8,426 bases of DNA, taken from the NCBI GenBank assembly GCA_030837265.1, contig JAUPKV010000155.1:1-8426 (forward strand), in the 5' to 3' direction. A model generated the notes under the pieces. The model had not been told where the DNA came from. It searched no databases and saw only the letters and a list, made by a program, of their open reading frames with translations. Below are positions 1-5,781 of the stretch, piece after piece. The position numbers were made by a program, and so were the translations under genes. The stretch comes from Methanobacteriota archaeon (lineage in GTDB: Archaea; Halobacteriota; Methanosarcinia; Methanosarcinales; Methanosarcinaceae). The first letter of the stretch is position 1. Each line of letters begins with the position of its first letter.

Positions 1-2
1 AG

Positions 3-293
3 TTTTCCTTTGAAAACAACCATGTAATTATAGAGGCAAGAAAAAAAAGAGATATGGTTGAAATAATTGTTAATGATTACGGAATTGGTATTAAAGCTGA
101 AGATCAGCATAAACTTTTCAAACCGTTTAGCCAGATTGATTCTTTTTTTTCCAAAAGCTCTCAGGGAACCGGACTTGGTCTTTCATTAGTTAAACAGTTT
201 GTCAAAATGCACAATGGATATGTCTGGTTCAGAAGTAATCCGGGAAAGGGAAGCACATTTGCTTTTACGATTCCAACAAAAACAGTTAAGTAA
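3..293 (+). CDS. Sensor histidine kinase, C-terminal ATPase end (5' partial)
   Basis: This is the 3' end of a two-component sensor kinase whose start lies left of the window; the frame is open to the left edge, so the ATG at 54 is internal. The visible 96 residues are the second half of a HATPase_c domain, which binds ATP to phosphorylate a histidine in the missing part. Seen directly are the G1 box (NDYGIGI), the F box (KLFKPFSQID) and the G2 box (GTGLGLSL), followed by the usual GKGSTFAFTIP ending. The protein stops just after the domain, so there is no receiver domain or other C-terminal extension. The sensory part, the phospho-acceptor His and any transmembrane segments cannot be seen. 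No response regulator gene follows in the window, so the partner is unknown. Methanosarcina species carry many PAS-linked kinases of this type, which fits, but the sensor domain is not identifiable here. Confidence 0.93.
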   Translation, partial: FSFENNHVIIEARKKRDMVEIIVNDYGIGIKAEDQHKLFKPFSQIDSFFSKSSQGTGLGLSLVKQFVKMHNGYVWFRSNPGKGSTFAFTIPTKTVK

Positions 294-340
294 GATCTGA
301 ATTCGAATAATCACTAAAACAGTTCTGTAATCGATTTATA

Positions 341-360
341 TTGTGTAATTAATAACACAA
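341..360. promoter_or_regulatory. 20-bp near-perfect dyad (operator or hairpin)
   Basis: TTGTGT and ACACAA flank an inner ATTAAT palindrome, giving 18 of 20 positions in dyad symmetry (only one A/A pair breaks it). It sits 48 nt after the kinase stop and directly follows a TATA-like stretch (gatttata, 333-340). A five-T run follows at 363-367. It could be a regulator's operator in front of the thioredoxin gene, or a hairpin plus T-tract ending the kinase transcript. The sequence alone does not decide. Confidence 0.4.
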
Positions 361-403
361 AGTTTTTAGTATAACCTATGCATTTTTCTCACTTGTAACT
401 ATT

Positions 404-411
404 ATTATAAA
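404..411 (+). promoter_or_regulatory. Candidate TATA box for the thioredoxin-ccdA unit
   Basis: ATTATAAA resembles an archaeal TATA box and would place transcription start near 435, giving a leader of about 60 nt before the ATG at 494. A second TATA-like site lies at 333-340. There is no clear purine-rich BRE in front of it, and in such AT-rich DNA the match could be chance. Confidence 0.3.
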
Positions 412-493
412 GCCTCATCAATAGTACACACAGGCAGAAAATTATCAATCAAGACGATACAAAGAATAGAAAATCAAATATTACGTTGAGATT

Positions 494-1054
494 ATGAAAA
501 CATCAGTACTGTTTTTAATCCTGCTTGCAGCAGTGATACTCTTAGCCAGTTACAATGAAAAAGTTCAAAGTCCGGAGGGCTTTGGGGGAGTTAAAGGATC
601 GAATGTTGTTGAAGCAGGGACACAGAATAACTCCTCTTCCTTTCAGGAAAATTATAATAATGATTCCGTCGTAGATGTGACTCAGCTGGAGCAAATAAAC
701 GCTTCTCTGCAAAAAGGTCCAGTCTTATTAAAGATTGGAGCGGAATGGTGCGGACCTTGCCGGGCTATGAAACCCATCCTTAAGGATCTGGCAAAGGAAT
801 ACGCAGGAAATGCAACTATCATGTCTATTGATGTTGATCAAAGTCCTGATCTAGCTAATTATTTCGTAGTGAACGCTGTTCCTGACACCTCGGTGATTGT
901 AGGTATTGAAAATAATGAATATGTTTACATGCGAGAGGACGGGGAAGTTAGTAAGGAAAGATTTCAGGCAAGAATCGTCGGACTCCGAAATAAACAGGAA
1001 TTTGAGGAAATCTTGAACTTTGCACTCCAGACAGAAGATGCAAAATCCGAATAA
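494..1054 (+). CDS. Membrane-anchored thioredoxin-like protein (WCGPC)
   Basis: A 186-residue thioredoxin-fold protein. Residues 1-19 are a hydrophobic signal/anchor segment with Lys2 at its start and no cysteine for a lipobox. A polar Asn/Ser-rich linker (about 20-60) leads to the thioredoxin domain (about 60-183). The active site W85-C86-G87-P88-C89 is that of a canonical reducing thioredoxin, and cis-Pro130 follows at the expected distance, although the next residue is Asp rather than the usual Thr. The domain probably faces the outside of the membrane and reduces or exchanges disulfides there. The next gene, 60 nt downstream on the same strand, is a CcdA/DsbD-type membrane electron carrier, the usual partner for such a protein. 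Only a weak ribosome binding site (gttgag) precedes the ATG, but the start gives a sensible signal segment. The cellular substrate is unknown; cytochrome c maturation is one possibility. Confidence 0.88.
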   Translation: MKTSVLFLILLAAVILLASYNEKVQSPEGFGGVKGSNVVEAGTQNNSSSFQENYNNDSVVDVTQLEQINASLQKGPVLLKIGAEWCGPCRAMKPILKDLAKEYAGNATIMSIDVDQSPDLANYFVVNAVPDTSVIVGIENNEYVYMREDGEVSKERFQARIVGLRNKQEFEEILNFALQTEDAKSE

Positions 1055-1114
1055 GGAAGTATCTGATCATACTAATATCAATCAAACTTGAAACTGAACA
1101 TAACTTTTAGAACC

Positions 1115-1777
1115 ATGTCTGTTGAAATTACCTTTCTGGCAGCATTTGGTGCAGGAATCATCAGTATCTTTTCTCCTTGTATCTTGCCCCTTTTGCCTGC
1201 AGTGCTGGCATCGTCCGCAGGAAAAGATCGATTCAGGCCTCTTGCAATAGTGATGGGGGTTATAATATCTTTCACTATAATGGGAATAATCTCCTCTGCC
1301 TTTGGAGCGGTCTTCCGTGCCCATGTAGACGAATTGAAAATCCTGGCAGAGATATTGATCCTCTTAATGGGTTTTTCATTACTACTCGATAAAGGCCTAT
1401 TTAACTCGTTTTCAAAGTTTCCCCTGCTGGCAGGAATGAATAAAGAAGGCCCTGTATCAGGCTTTTTACTTGGACTTTCACTTGGGGTGCTTTGGATTCC
1501 CTGCATCGGATCAATACTGGGCATGATTCTGACTAAAATCGCTCTGGATGCTACTAACGGCTCATTTGCTGACGGTGCAATCATCCTCTCATTTTATTCT
1601 TTAGGGTTTGCATTGCCAATGTTAGTGATCGCATATTCAGCCCAGGTTTCATCCTCAAAACTGAAGTTAATAACAAAATATGATGCAATCCTCAAAAAAG
1701 TAGCAGGAATAATTCTTATCCTTCTTGGATTATGGATGGTTTATCAAAATCATTTGCAACTATTATTTTATAGTTAA
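1115..1777 (+). CDS. ccdA: CcdA/DsbD-family membrane thiol-disulfide transporter
   Basis: A 220-residue integral membrane protein of the CcdA/DsbD transmembrane family (six hydrophobic segments expected), which passes electrons from cytoplasmic thioredoxin to thiols outside the membrane. The two redox cysteines are in their family contexts: FSPC (Cys22) in segment 1, followed by ILPLLP, and WIPC (Cys130) in segment 4, followed by IGSIL. There is no periplasmic or C-terminal thioredoxin domain as in full DsbD; the separate thioredoxin encoded 60 nt upstream probably supplies that role. I prefer the ATG at 1115 because the protein then begins MSVEITFLAAFGAG, as is usual in this family. A TTG at 1088 would add nine residues, and neither start has a clear ribosome binding site. 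The gene is probably cotranscribed with the thioredoxin. Its role in c-type cytochrome assembly or general envelope redox is inferred, not shown. Confidence 0.88.
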   Translation: MSVEITFLAAFGAGIISIFSPCILPLLPAVLASSAGKDRFRPLAIVMGVIISFTIMGIISSAFGAVFRAHVDELKILAEILILLMGFSLLLDKGLFNSFSKFPLLAGMNKEGPVSGFLLGLSLGVLWIPCIGSILGMILTKIALDATNGSFADGAIILSFYSLGFALPMLVIAYSAQVSSSKLKLITKYDAILKKVAGIILILLGLWMVYQNHLQLLFYS

Positions 1778-1816
1778 GCAACGAAAATTTAATTGCAAAA
1801 AAGCGGAGGTTGAAAG

Positions 1817-1960
1817 TCAGATCGTCTTAAATATGTTGTCCGATATTTCTTCCAATCTTGGCATGGCTTTCAAATGAAGTGTACCAAATTGTTAAAATTT
1901 CAAGGATGGATTTACTGCTTAATTCGTCATTGAAACAGCACCGACTCCTACTTAGTGGTA
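1817..1960 (-). pseudogene. Possible decayed 3' end of a coding sequence (unidentified)
   Basis: On the minus strand a stretch reads like protein if one frame change is allowed near 1880-1885. The downstream part (1891 to the TGA at 1817-1819) gives HLKAMPRLEEISDNIFKTI, an amphipathic, charged tail. In the neighbouring frame the upstream part gives DELSSKSILEILTIWYT. An in-frame TAA at 1892-1894 prevents a single continuous frame. The tail reminds me of C-termini of archaeal transposases, but this is an impression that I cannot support by a motif. It may equally be chance in an AT-rich gap. Confidence 0.2.
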
Positions 1961-1965
1961 GGGTC
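1943..1965. repeat. Stem-loop around the stop codon of the small minus-strand gene
   Basis: GACTCCTAC (1943-1951) can pair with GTAGGGTC (1958-1965), with one bulged T and a six-base loop. The loop contains the TAA stop (1952-1954) of the minus-strand gene at 1952-2227. It could act as a 3' end or stability element for that transcript, but no T-tract follows on the minus strand, so it is not a typical terminator. Confidence 0.35.
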
Positions 1966-2227
1966 TGGGTATTGGATTTATTGATTCTAGTTTATCATCT
2001 GTGCCTGTCAGACGACACCAATCATTTGGGTGGAACTCAAAGTTTCCGATTGGCATTTCTCCTTTGAAAATATAAAATTTAACACTTTCCTTACTTTTTT
2101 TATCATCGTCTTTCTTGTAACGTATCTTAATAATATTATCCGGTCGGACAGGAATTATGTCAAGATCAATAATTACTAAATCAAATATCCATTTCTCTGA
2201 TTTTGGTAAAGGCTTCGATGTATACAA
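1952..2227 (-). CDS. Small hypothetical protein (91 aa)
   Basis: I do not recognise this gene. It encodes 91 residues from a TTG start preceded by AGGAAG with a 7-nt spacer. An in-frame TAA two codons upstream fixes the start and shows that it is not the tail of a longer open frame. The protein has no membrane segment or signal. The first half alternates hydrophobic and charged residues (DLVIIDLDIIPVRPDNIIKI) followed by a Lys/Asp/Ser-rich patch. The second half (VKFYIFKGEMPIGNFEFHPNDW) looks like beta-strands, so a small beta-rich fold is plausible. It has one Cys and two His residues and no zinc motif. It lies 128 nt downstream of the HTH gene on the same strand and may share its transcript. 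No better gene covers this stretch on either strand, but a chance open frame cannot be excluded. Confidence 0.42.
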   Translation of the reverse strand: MYTSKPLPKSEKWIFDLVIIDLDIIPVRPDNIIKIRYKKDDDKKSKESVKFYIFKGEMPIGNFEFHPNDWCRLTGTDDKLESINPIPRPYH

Positions 2228-2290
2228 TAGTTATCTTCCTAAAATTTTTTAGTTTAATTAGTTTACTCTTTATGTGTATTTAACTTTTTT

Positions 2291-2320
2291 CCTGATAAAA
2301 AGAAGAAAAGAAAGAATCAA
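2291..2320 (-). terminator. Pyrimidine/T-rich tract after the HTH gene
   Basis: Read on the minus strand, about 35 nt past the HTH gene stop, this stretch is almost all T and C (tctttcttttcttctttttat), the kind of T-rich run that ends many archaeal transcripts without a strong hairpin. If it is efficient, the small gene downstream would need its own promoter. Tandem TAAACTAA copies (minus strand, 2249-2256 and 2258-2265) lie just upstream of that gene. Confidence 0.3.
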
Positions 2321-2355
2321 ATACTGAATATACTTTGTTTGTCGTGGGATTATAA

Positions 2356-2718
2356 CTAAAGCTGGTCTTCTGAACTGGTTTTACATCCCTCAATTGGTCT
2401 CCATCCCTCTGCTTCTAATGCTTCCAGTACTGTGAAAACTCTTCTTTCTGTAGTTCCGGTTATTTCTGCAATCTCATCTATGGTTGCTTTAAGAATGGTT
2501 CCGTCATGTCCCGTGCTACACTGGACCAGCATTGAAGCTATCTGGTTGAATGTCTTTTTCGCTCCGTTAAAGCCGTTTGTCTTGCTATAGTCATCTATGA
2601 TAGGTAAACTTAGGAACTCCCTTGCAAATTGCCTTGTTGTATCACTGATCTTTACCCCTTTATCTGGAGTCCATTCTAAAAAGTCAAGTTTGCAAGCCCT
2701 CAATTCCTGAATATACAT
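2356..2718 (-). CDS. Small helix-turn-helix (winged-helix-like) protein
   Basis: A 120-residue cytoplasmic protein. The C-terminal half carries a helix-turn-helix (about residues 77-106): a first helix ATIDEIAEITG, a turn at TTERR, and a recognition-like helix RRVFTVLEALEAEGW, the pattern of winged-helix regulators that start 'this element first, then that'. The N-terminal half (1-60) is unrecognised. The likely role is DNA binding, perhaps regulation of its own gene or of the divergent ankyrin gene that starts 254 nt away; this is inferred from position only. I chose the ATG at 2718 because AGGA lies 8 nt before it. A TTG at 2751 would add 11 residues, but its purine run (gggag) abuts the start codon and is too close to work. 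The family and target are unknown; a mobile-element accessory gene is an alternative. Confidence 0.6.
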   Translation of the reverse strand: MYIQELRACKLDFLEWTPDKGVKISDTTRQFAREFLSLPIIDDYSKTNGFNGAKKTFNQIASMLVQCSTGHDGTILKATIDEIAEITGTTERRVFTVLEALEAEGWRPIEGCKTSSEDQL

Positions 2719-2855
2719 TTTATCGTCCTGTTCTTCTATAATGTTTACCAACTCCCATGATATCTAATTACATTCAAATATATCTCAATTGCTATAATAA
2801 GTGTCCGAAATATGCGGCTTTCGATGTAGGACTATATGGAAATTAGTATTAATAA

Positions 2856-2889
2856 ATAACGTTATACTCGAGAACTGCGTAATGCATTA
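2856..2889. promoter_or_regulatory. Three short perfect palindromes in the divergent intergenic region
   Basis: Within 34 bp lie ATAACGTTAT (2856-2865), CTCGAG (2867-2872) and TAATGCATTA (2880-2889), each a perfect palindrome. They sit between the minus-strand HTH gene and the plus-strand ankyrin gene, just after a TATA-like stretch (attaataaata, 2848-2858). That placement suits operators controlling one or both genes. The remaining gap 2752-2972 holds no gene that I can support. Confidence 0.3.
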
Positions 2890-2960
2890 AATGGACACAA
2901 GAAGCATACGAAAATAATAAAGAGCAAGTTACATTTTGTGCATGAATAATATCATATTCC

Positions 2961-2966
2961 GGAGGG
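2961..2966 (+). promoter_or_regulatory. Strong ribosome binding site of the ankyrin gene
   Basis: GGAGGG lies six nt before the ATG at 2973. It is the strongest Shine-Dalgarno match in the window and fixes the start of the ankyrin gene. Confidence 0.75.
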
Positions 2967-2972
2967 ATCTCT

Positions 2973-3881
2973 ATGGACTTTCTATCAAATTTAGTTGGTA
3001 AAGATAAAACCCATGAATTTTTTGATGCCTGCAAAATGGGACTAATAGAAAATGTAGAGCGGATTTTGAAAAGTGGCAAAGTTGACATAGATTCACGAGA
3101 CCCTTATGGTGGCAGTACAGGTTTGATCTTTGCAACAAATTTCGGACATAAGGATATTGTTAAGCTGCTTATAAAAAGCGGTGCCAATTCCAACATTCAG
3201 GAAGAAAGTGGAGATACTGCTTTGATTGCGGCGATAAAGACAGATCGTGGGGATATTGTCGAAATACTTATAGAGGGTGGTGCGGATTTAAATATTCGAG
3301 GTCAAAATGGTGAAACCGCATTGAAAGTTGCAGTAAAATTAGGATATAGGAATGTTGTTGAGCTACTTATTGAAGGTAGTGCGGACCTTAATATTCAAGA
3401 CCAGAATGGACAAACTGCACTGATTTCTGCAGCAACTCGGGGACATAAGGATATTGTTGATCTTCTCATTAAAAGTGATGCAGATCCTAATATCCGTGAC
3501 CAGAATGGACAGACTGCTTTGATCAGTGCAGCGAAGAAAGGTCATAAGACCATTGTTGAGTTCCTTATTAAAGGCGGTGCGGGTCTCAATATTCAGGACA
3601 AAAATGGCAACTCTGCTTTGATGTATGCAGCAGATATGGGGCATCAAGGTGTTGTAAAATTGCTCATTGAGGCTGGAGCTGAACTTGACATTCAAAACCA
3701 CAATGGTGAAACTGCATTGATGTTATCGGCACAGTTAGGGCATGAGGATATTGTTGAGTTACTTATTAAGGGCGGTTCCAACCCTGATATTCGGGGTGAG
3801 AATGGAAATACAGCTTTGGAAATTGCCAAAGAAATGGCATTTGACAATATTGTTGATTTTTTGCAAGTGAAAAAAGAGTAA
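2973..3881 (+). CDS. Ankyrin-repeat protein (302 aa)
   Basis: The protein is almost wholly ankyrin repeats, helix-turn-helix-loop units of 33 residues that bind other proteins. After a short lead (1-12) comes an N-cap unit (about 13-42). Full repeats then run at 43-76 (one residue longer), 77-109, 110-142, 143-175, 176-208, 209-241 and 242-274, with a C-cap at 275-302. Each shows the consensus pattern NGxTAL..A...G....V..LI..GA..NI. There is no signal peptide, membrane segment or catalytic domain, so it is a cytoplasmic binding scaffold whose partner cannot be told from sequence. Repeats 4-6 are very alike at the DNA level, suggesting recent duplication or gene conversion. It converges on cbiC with only 32 nt between the stops and is not part of the cobalamin operon. 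Such proteins are scattered in archaea, and acquisition by transfer is possible. Confidence 0.93.
   Translation: MDFLSNLVGKDKTHEFFDACKMGLIENVERILKSGKVDIDSRDPYGGSTGLIFATNFGHKDIVKLLIKSGANSNIQEESGDTALIAAIKTDRGDIVEILIEGGADLNIRGQNGETALKVAVKLGYRNVVELLIEGSADLNIQDQNGQTALISAATRGHKDIVDLLIKSDADPNIRDQNGQTALISAAKKGHKTIVEFLIKGGAGLNIQDKNGNSALMYAADMGHQGVVKLLIEAGAELDIQNHNGETALMLSAQLGHEDIVELLIKGGSNPDIRGENGNTALEIAKEMAFDNIVDFLQVKKE
3399..3596 (+). repeat. Two adjacent 99-bp near-duplicate ankyrin units
   Basis: Codons 143-175 and 176-208 encode repeats beginning with the same DQNGQTALISAA, and gaccagaatggaca recurs exactly 99 bp apart (3399 and 3498). Other repeats in the gene are clearly more diverged at the DNA level, so this pair is probably the newest duplication. 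It is a likely site for repeat-number change between strains. Confidence 0.7.
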
Positions 3882-3913
3882 TTTAAATAAGAATCAGAGA
3901 AATGGGGAGTAGA

Positions 3914-4645
3914 TTATTCCTCCTTCTCCTTCGCTATTGCCACAAGCTCATTTACGCAAGCAACAGCCATAGGGGTCCCACCTCTTGTTCCTACACAGCT
4001 TATTGAGGGAACAGAGATTTTAAGATCTCTAACTATCTCTTTTGATTCCGCTGCGTTTACAAAACCCACCGGAAGTCCGATTATAAGAGCCGGTCTAACT
4101 CCTTTTTCAATCAATTTACAGACCATAATCAAAGCTGAAGGTGCATTTCCTATTGCTATAATACTTCCGTCAAGTTTATCTCTGGCGGCCAGGAAACCAG
4201 CTGATGTACGGGTTATTCCGTACTTGTTAGCGATTTCGGCATCCGGGTCTTCATCAAGCACACAGATAATTTCGGATTTATGTCCTGCTTTCGTTATCCC
4301 GGCTTTTACCATATTTATATCTACAAAAATCGGAGCGCCTCTCTTAATTGCTTCCACACCTGCAAGGACAGGATCATGCACAAAGCGCATTATATCAGCT
4401 ACCGAAAGGTCTCCGGTAGCAATAACACAGCGCTGGCGGAAACGGTCTTCGAGAGTTTTGTTCCCGATAAGCTCCTGTATCATTGTACGGCTTTTCATGT
4501 AGATTGCTTTTGCTTCCTCAGTTCTTGCCCCGGAATCATTGCAGATTTTCACCAGTTCAGGGTCAATGTCCACTGTAAGCTCTGTAAACTCCTTGAGATC
4601 CTCAAGGTTCATAGCCTTTCCATTAGCACTTTTTTCAGTAGTCAT
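3914..4645 (-). CDS. cbiC: Cobalt-precorrin-8 methylmutase
   Basis: A 243-residue enzyme of the CbiC/CobH family, which moves the C11 methyl group to C12 of (cobalt-)precorrin-8 to give (cob)yrinate. The family signatures are clear: RGAPIFVDINMVKAG (102-116), SIIAIGNAPSAL (161-172), PALIIGLPVGFVNAAESKE (185-203) and GTRGGTPMA (219-227). The N-terminal 20 residues are extra and low in similarity; the ATG at codon 12 (4612) is a possible alternative start. Oddly, the motif that holds the catalytic His in CobH (R-x-V-H-A, His43) reads R72-C-V-I75-A-T-G-D here, so the His is replaced by Ile (codon att). Overall conservation argues for an active enzyme, perhaps with a modified proton-transfer mechanism. 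The start overlaps the end of cbiH by 11 nt, implying coupled translation. This is the last gene of the cluster. Confidence 0.95.
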   Translation of the reverse strand: MTTEKSANGKAMNLEDLKEFTELTVDIDPELVKICNDSGARTEEAKAIYMKSRTMIQELIGNKTLEDRFRQRCVIATGDLSVADIMRFVHDPVLAGVEAIKRGAPIFVDINMVKAGITKAGHKSEIICVLDEDPDAEIANKYGITRTSAGFLAARDKLDGSIIAIGNAPSALIMVCKLIEKGVRPALIIGLPVGFVNAAESKEIVRDLKISVPSISCVGTRGGTPMAVACVNELVAIAKEKEE

Positions 4646-5435
4646 ATTTCTTATGGTACCCCCTGGGAGTAATTATAAAGTCCTTCTTTTGAGAATTCCA
4701 GATCCTGGAATCTCCATTTCCTACCAGAATTGTCGTGCTCATATCTACCCAGTCTTCGTATTCCATAACTTTCCCGAGAGTTGTTACGATCCTATCTTCA
4801 CCTTCTCCCCTCAAAGCATTCTTTACAAGTCCTACGGGCACGGATTCGGCTTTATATCGGCGGATGATTTCTATAGCTCTTGAGAAATTAGATTGTCTTT
4901 TTCGACTTTTCGGGTTGTAAAGTGCGATTACAAAATCCGCTTCTGCTGCAAGGTTCAGGCGCTTTTCAATAATTTCCCATGGAGTAAGGAGGTCACTAAG
5001 GCTGATGACTGCAAAATCCGTAACAACTGGTGCTCCAAGTACACTAGCCCCGGCCAGAATTGCAGTGACTCCGGGAAGAATTTCTATATCAACCTCAAGG
5101 CCTTCATGTTCAGCAACTTCAAGTACGATACCTGCCATACCGTAAACATTTGTATCACCGCCGCTAATCATGACAACATTTGAGATTTTTGCGAGCTCTA
5201 CAGCTTTTCTTGCTCTGTCAACTTCTTTACCCATATAGCTGCGAATTACTTCCTGAGCCTCCAGGAGACTTTCGATCTGGTCTAAATAAGTACTGTTTCC
5301 AAGGACATAATCTGCATTCAGGATAACATCCCTGGCTCTTACTGTCATCTGCTCTACAGATCCCGGGCCGATTCCCACGATGTAGAGTTTTCCTCCAGTT
5401 GCCTTATCTTGCGATAGCGATTGTGACTCTGCCAT
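4635..5435 (-). CDS. cbiH: Cobalt-factor III / cobalt-precorrin-3 C17-methyltransferase
   Basis: A 266-residue SAM-dependent methyltransferase of the tetrapyrrole methylase fold. It methylates C17 and contracts the ring in the anaerobic cobalamin pathway. After a 15-residue unconserved lead come LYIVGIGPGSVEQMT (17-31, SAM/substrate motif), MISGGDTNVYGMA (89-101), PGVTAILAGA and the hallmark DFAVISLSDLLTPWE, then LYNPKSRKR and the late VTTLGK and STTILVGN motifs. This combination marks CbiH/CobJ rather than CbiL or CbiF. The usual GGDP of the family reads GGDT here. The start is supported by AGGAAG 8 nt upstream, and the first 32 nt overlap the end of the cbiG C-terminal gene. The 3' end overlaps cbiC by 11 nt. 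Confidence 0.95.
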   Translation of the reverse strand: MAESQSLSQDKATGGKLYIVGIGPGSVEQMTVRARDVILNADYVLGNSTYLDQIESLLEAQEVIRSYMGKEVDRARKAVELAKISNVVMISGGDTNVYGMAGIVLEVAEHEGLEVDIEILPGVTAILAGASVLGAPVVTDFAVISLSDLLTPWEIIEKRLNLAAEADFVIALYNPKSRKRQSNFSRAIEIIRRYKAESVPVGLVKNALRGEGEDRIVTTLGKVMEYEDWVDMSTTILVGNGDSRIWNSQKKDFIITPRGYHKKYDY

Positions 5436-5757
5436 ATACTTTCTTCCTACAAATCAATTGTTTTTCTTCTGATAGAGCAAGAGCTGCAGGTTCTGCAACT
5501 CCTTTTAATCCGAAACGAGACGCTTTGGATGGAGAAGGGGGGTTATAACTGTTAAGCACTTCATCCGGCAAAAAATCAATTGGAATGCCGAGCATTTCTC
5601 CTGCTTCCAGCAGACCTGGTTCACTTTCCTTAAGCTTCGCAGAAGCCAGAGACGTAATCGCAGCCAGCTCCAGGCCGCAATCATCCAGTGCATGTTTTAC
5701 GGCTTCGATGACCTCTTCTTTTGTAACGCCTCTGCGAGTCCCTATTCCTATAATCAT
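5404..5757 (-). CDS. cbiG: CbiG C-terminal domain protein (split cobalt-precorrin-5A hydrolase)
   Basis: This 117-residue protein is the C-terminal domain of CbiG, which together with the N-terminal part opens the delta-lactone of cobalt-precorrin-5A and releases acetaldehyde. It opens with MIIGIGTRRGVTKEEV (1-16). ITSLASAKLKESEPGLLEAG (34-53), LGIPIDF (56-62), PSKASRFGLKGVAEPAAL (76-93) and the ending VTIAIAR follow; all are typical of the CbiG C-terminus. The domain is complete. It lies 24 nt after the stop of the N-terminal half and in the same reading frame, separated by TAA and then TAG, so this is a gene fission. Only a weak AAGG touches the ATG, so translation probably depends on coupling with the upstream half. 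Its 3' end overlaps cbiH by 32 nt. The two halves presumably associate into one enzyme. Confidence 0.93.
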   Translation of the reverse strand: MIIGIGTRRGVTKEEVIEAVKHALDDCGLELAAITSLASAKLKESEPGLLEAGEMLGIPIDFLPDEVLNSYNPPSPSKASRFGLKGVAEPAALALSEEKQLICRKKVYGRVTIAIAR

Positions 5758-5781
5758 CCTTAATCGCTTCTATCTGTTATA

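Noticed and set aside
1078..1584. Long minus-strand open frame opposite ccdA
   Set aside because: It is antisense to a clear membrane protein with both redox cysteines; its product is rich in Ser, Pro and Ile with no domain pattern, as expected for a shadow frame.
1858..2067. Plus-strand 69-aa open frame in the accessory gap
   Set aside because: No ribosome binding site or protein-like pattern; it overlaps the better supported minus-strand gene at 1952-2227.
2973..3881. Ankyrin repeat DNA as a CRISPR-like or noncoding repeat array
   Set aside because: The 99-bp period is 33 codons in a continuous frame with the ankyrin consensus, and there are no unique spacers.
4224..4883. Several plus-strand open frames opposite cbiC and cbiH
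   Set aside because: They lie antisense to strongly conserved genes and show no recognisable motifs.
5770..5772. TAG between the cbiG halves as a pyrrolysine codon
   Set aside because: A TAA stop lies three codons before it in the same frame, so reading TAG as pyrrolysine could not join the halves.
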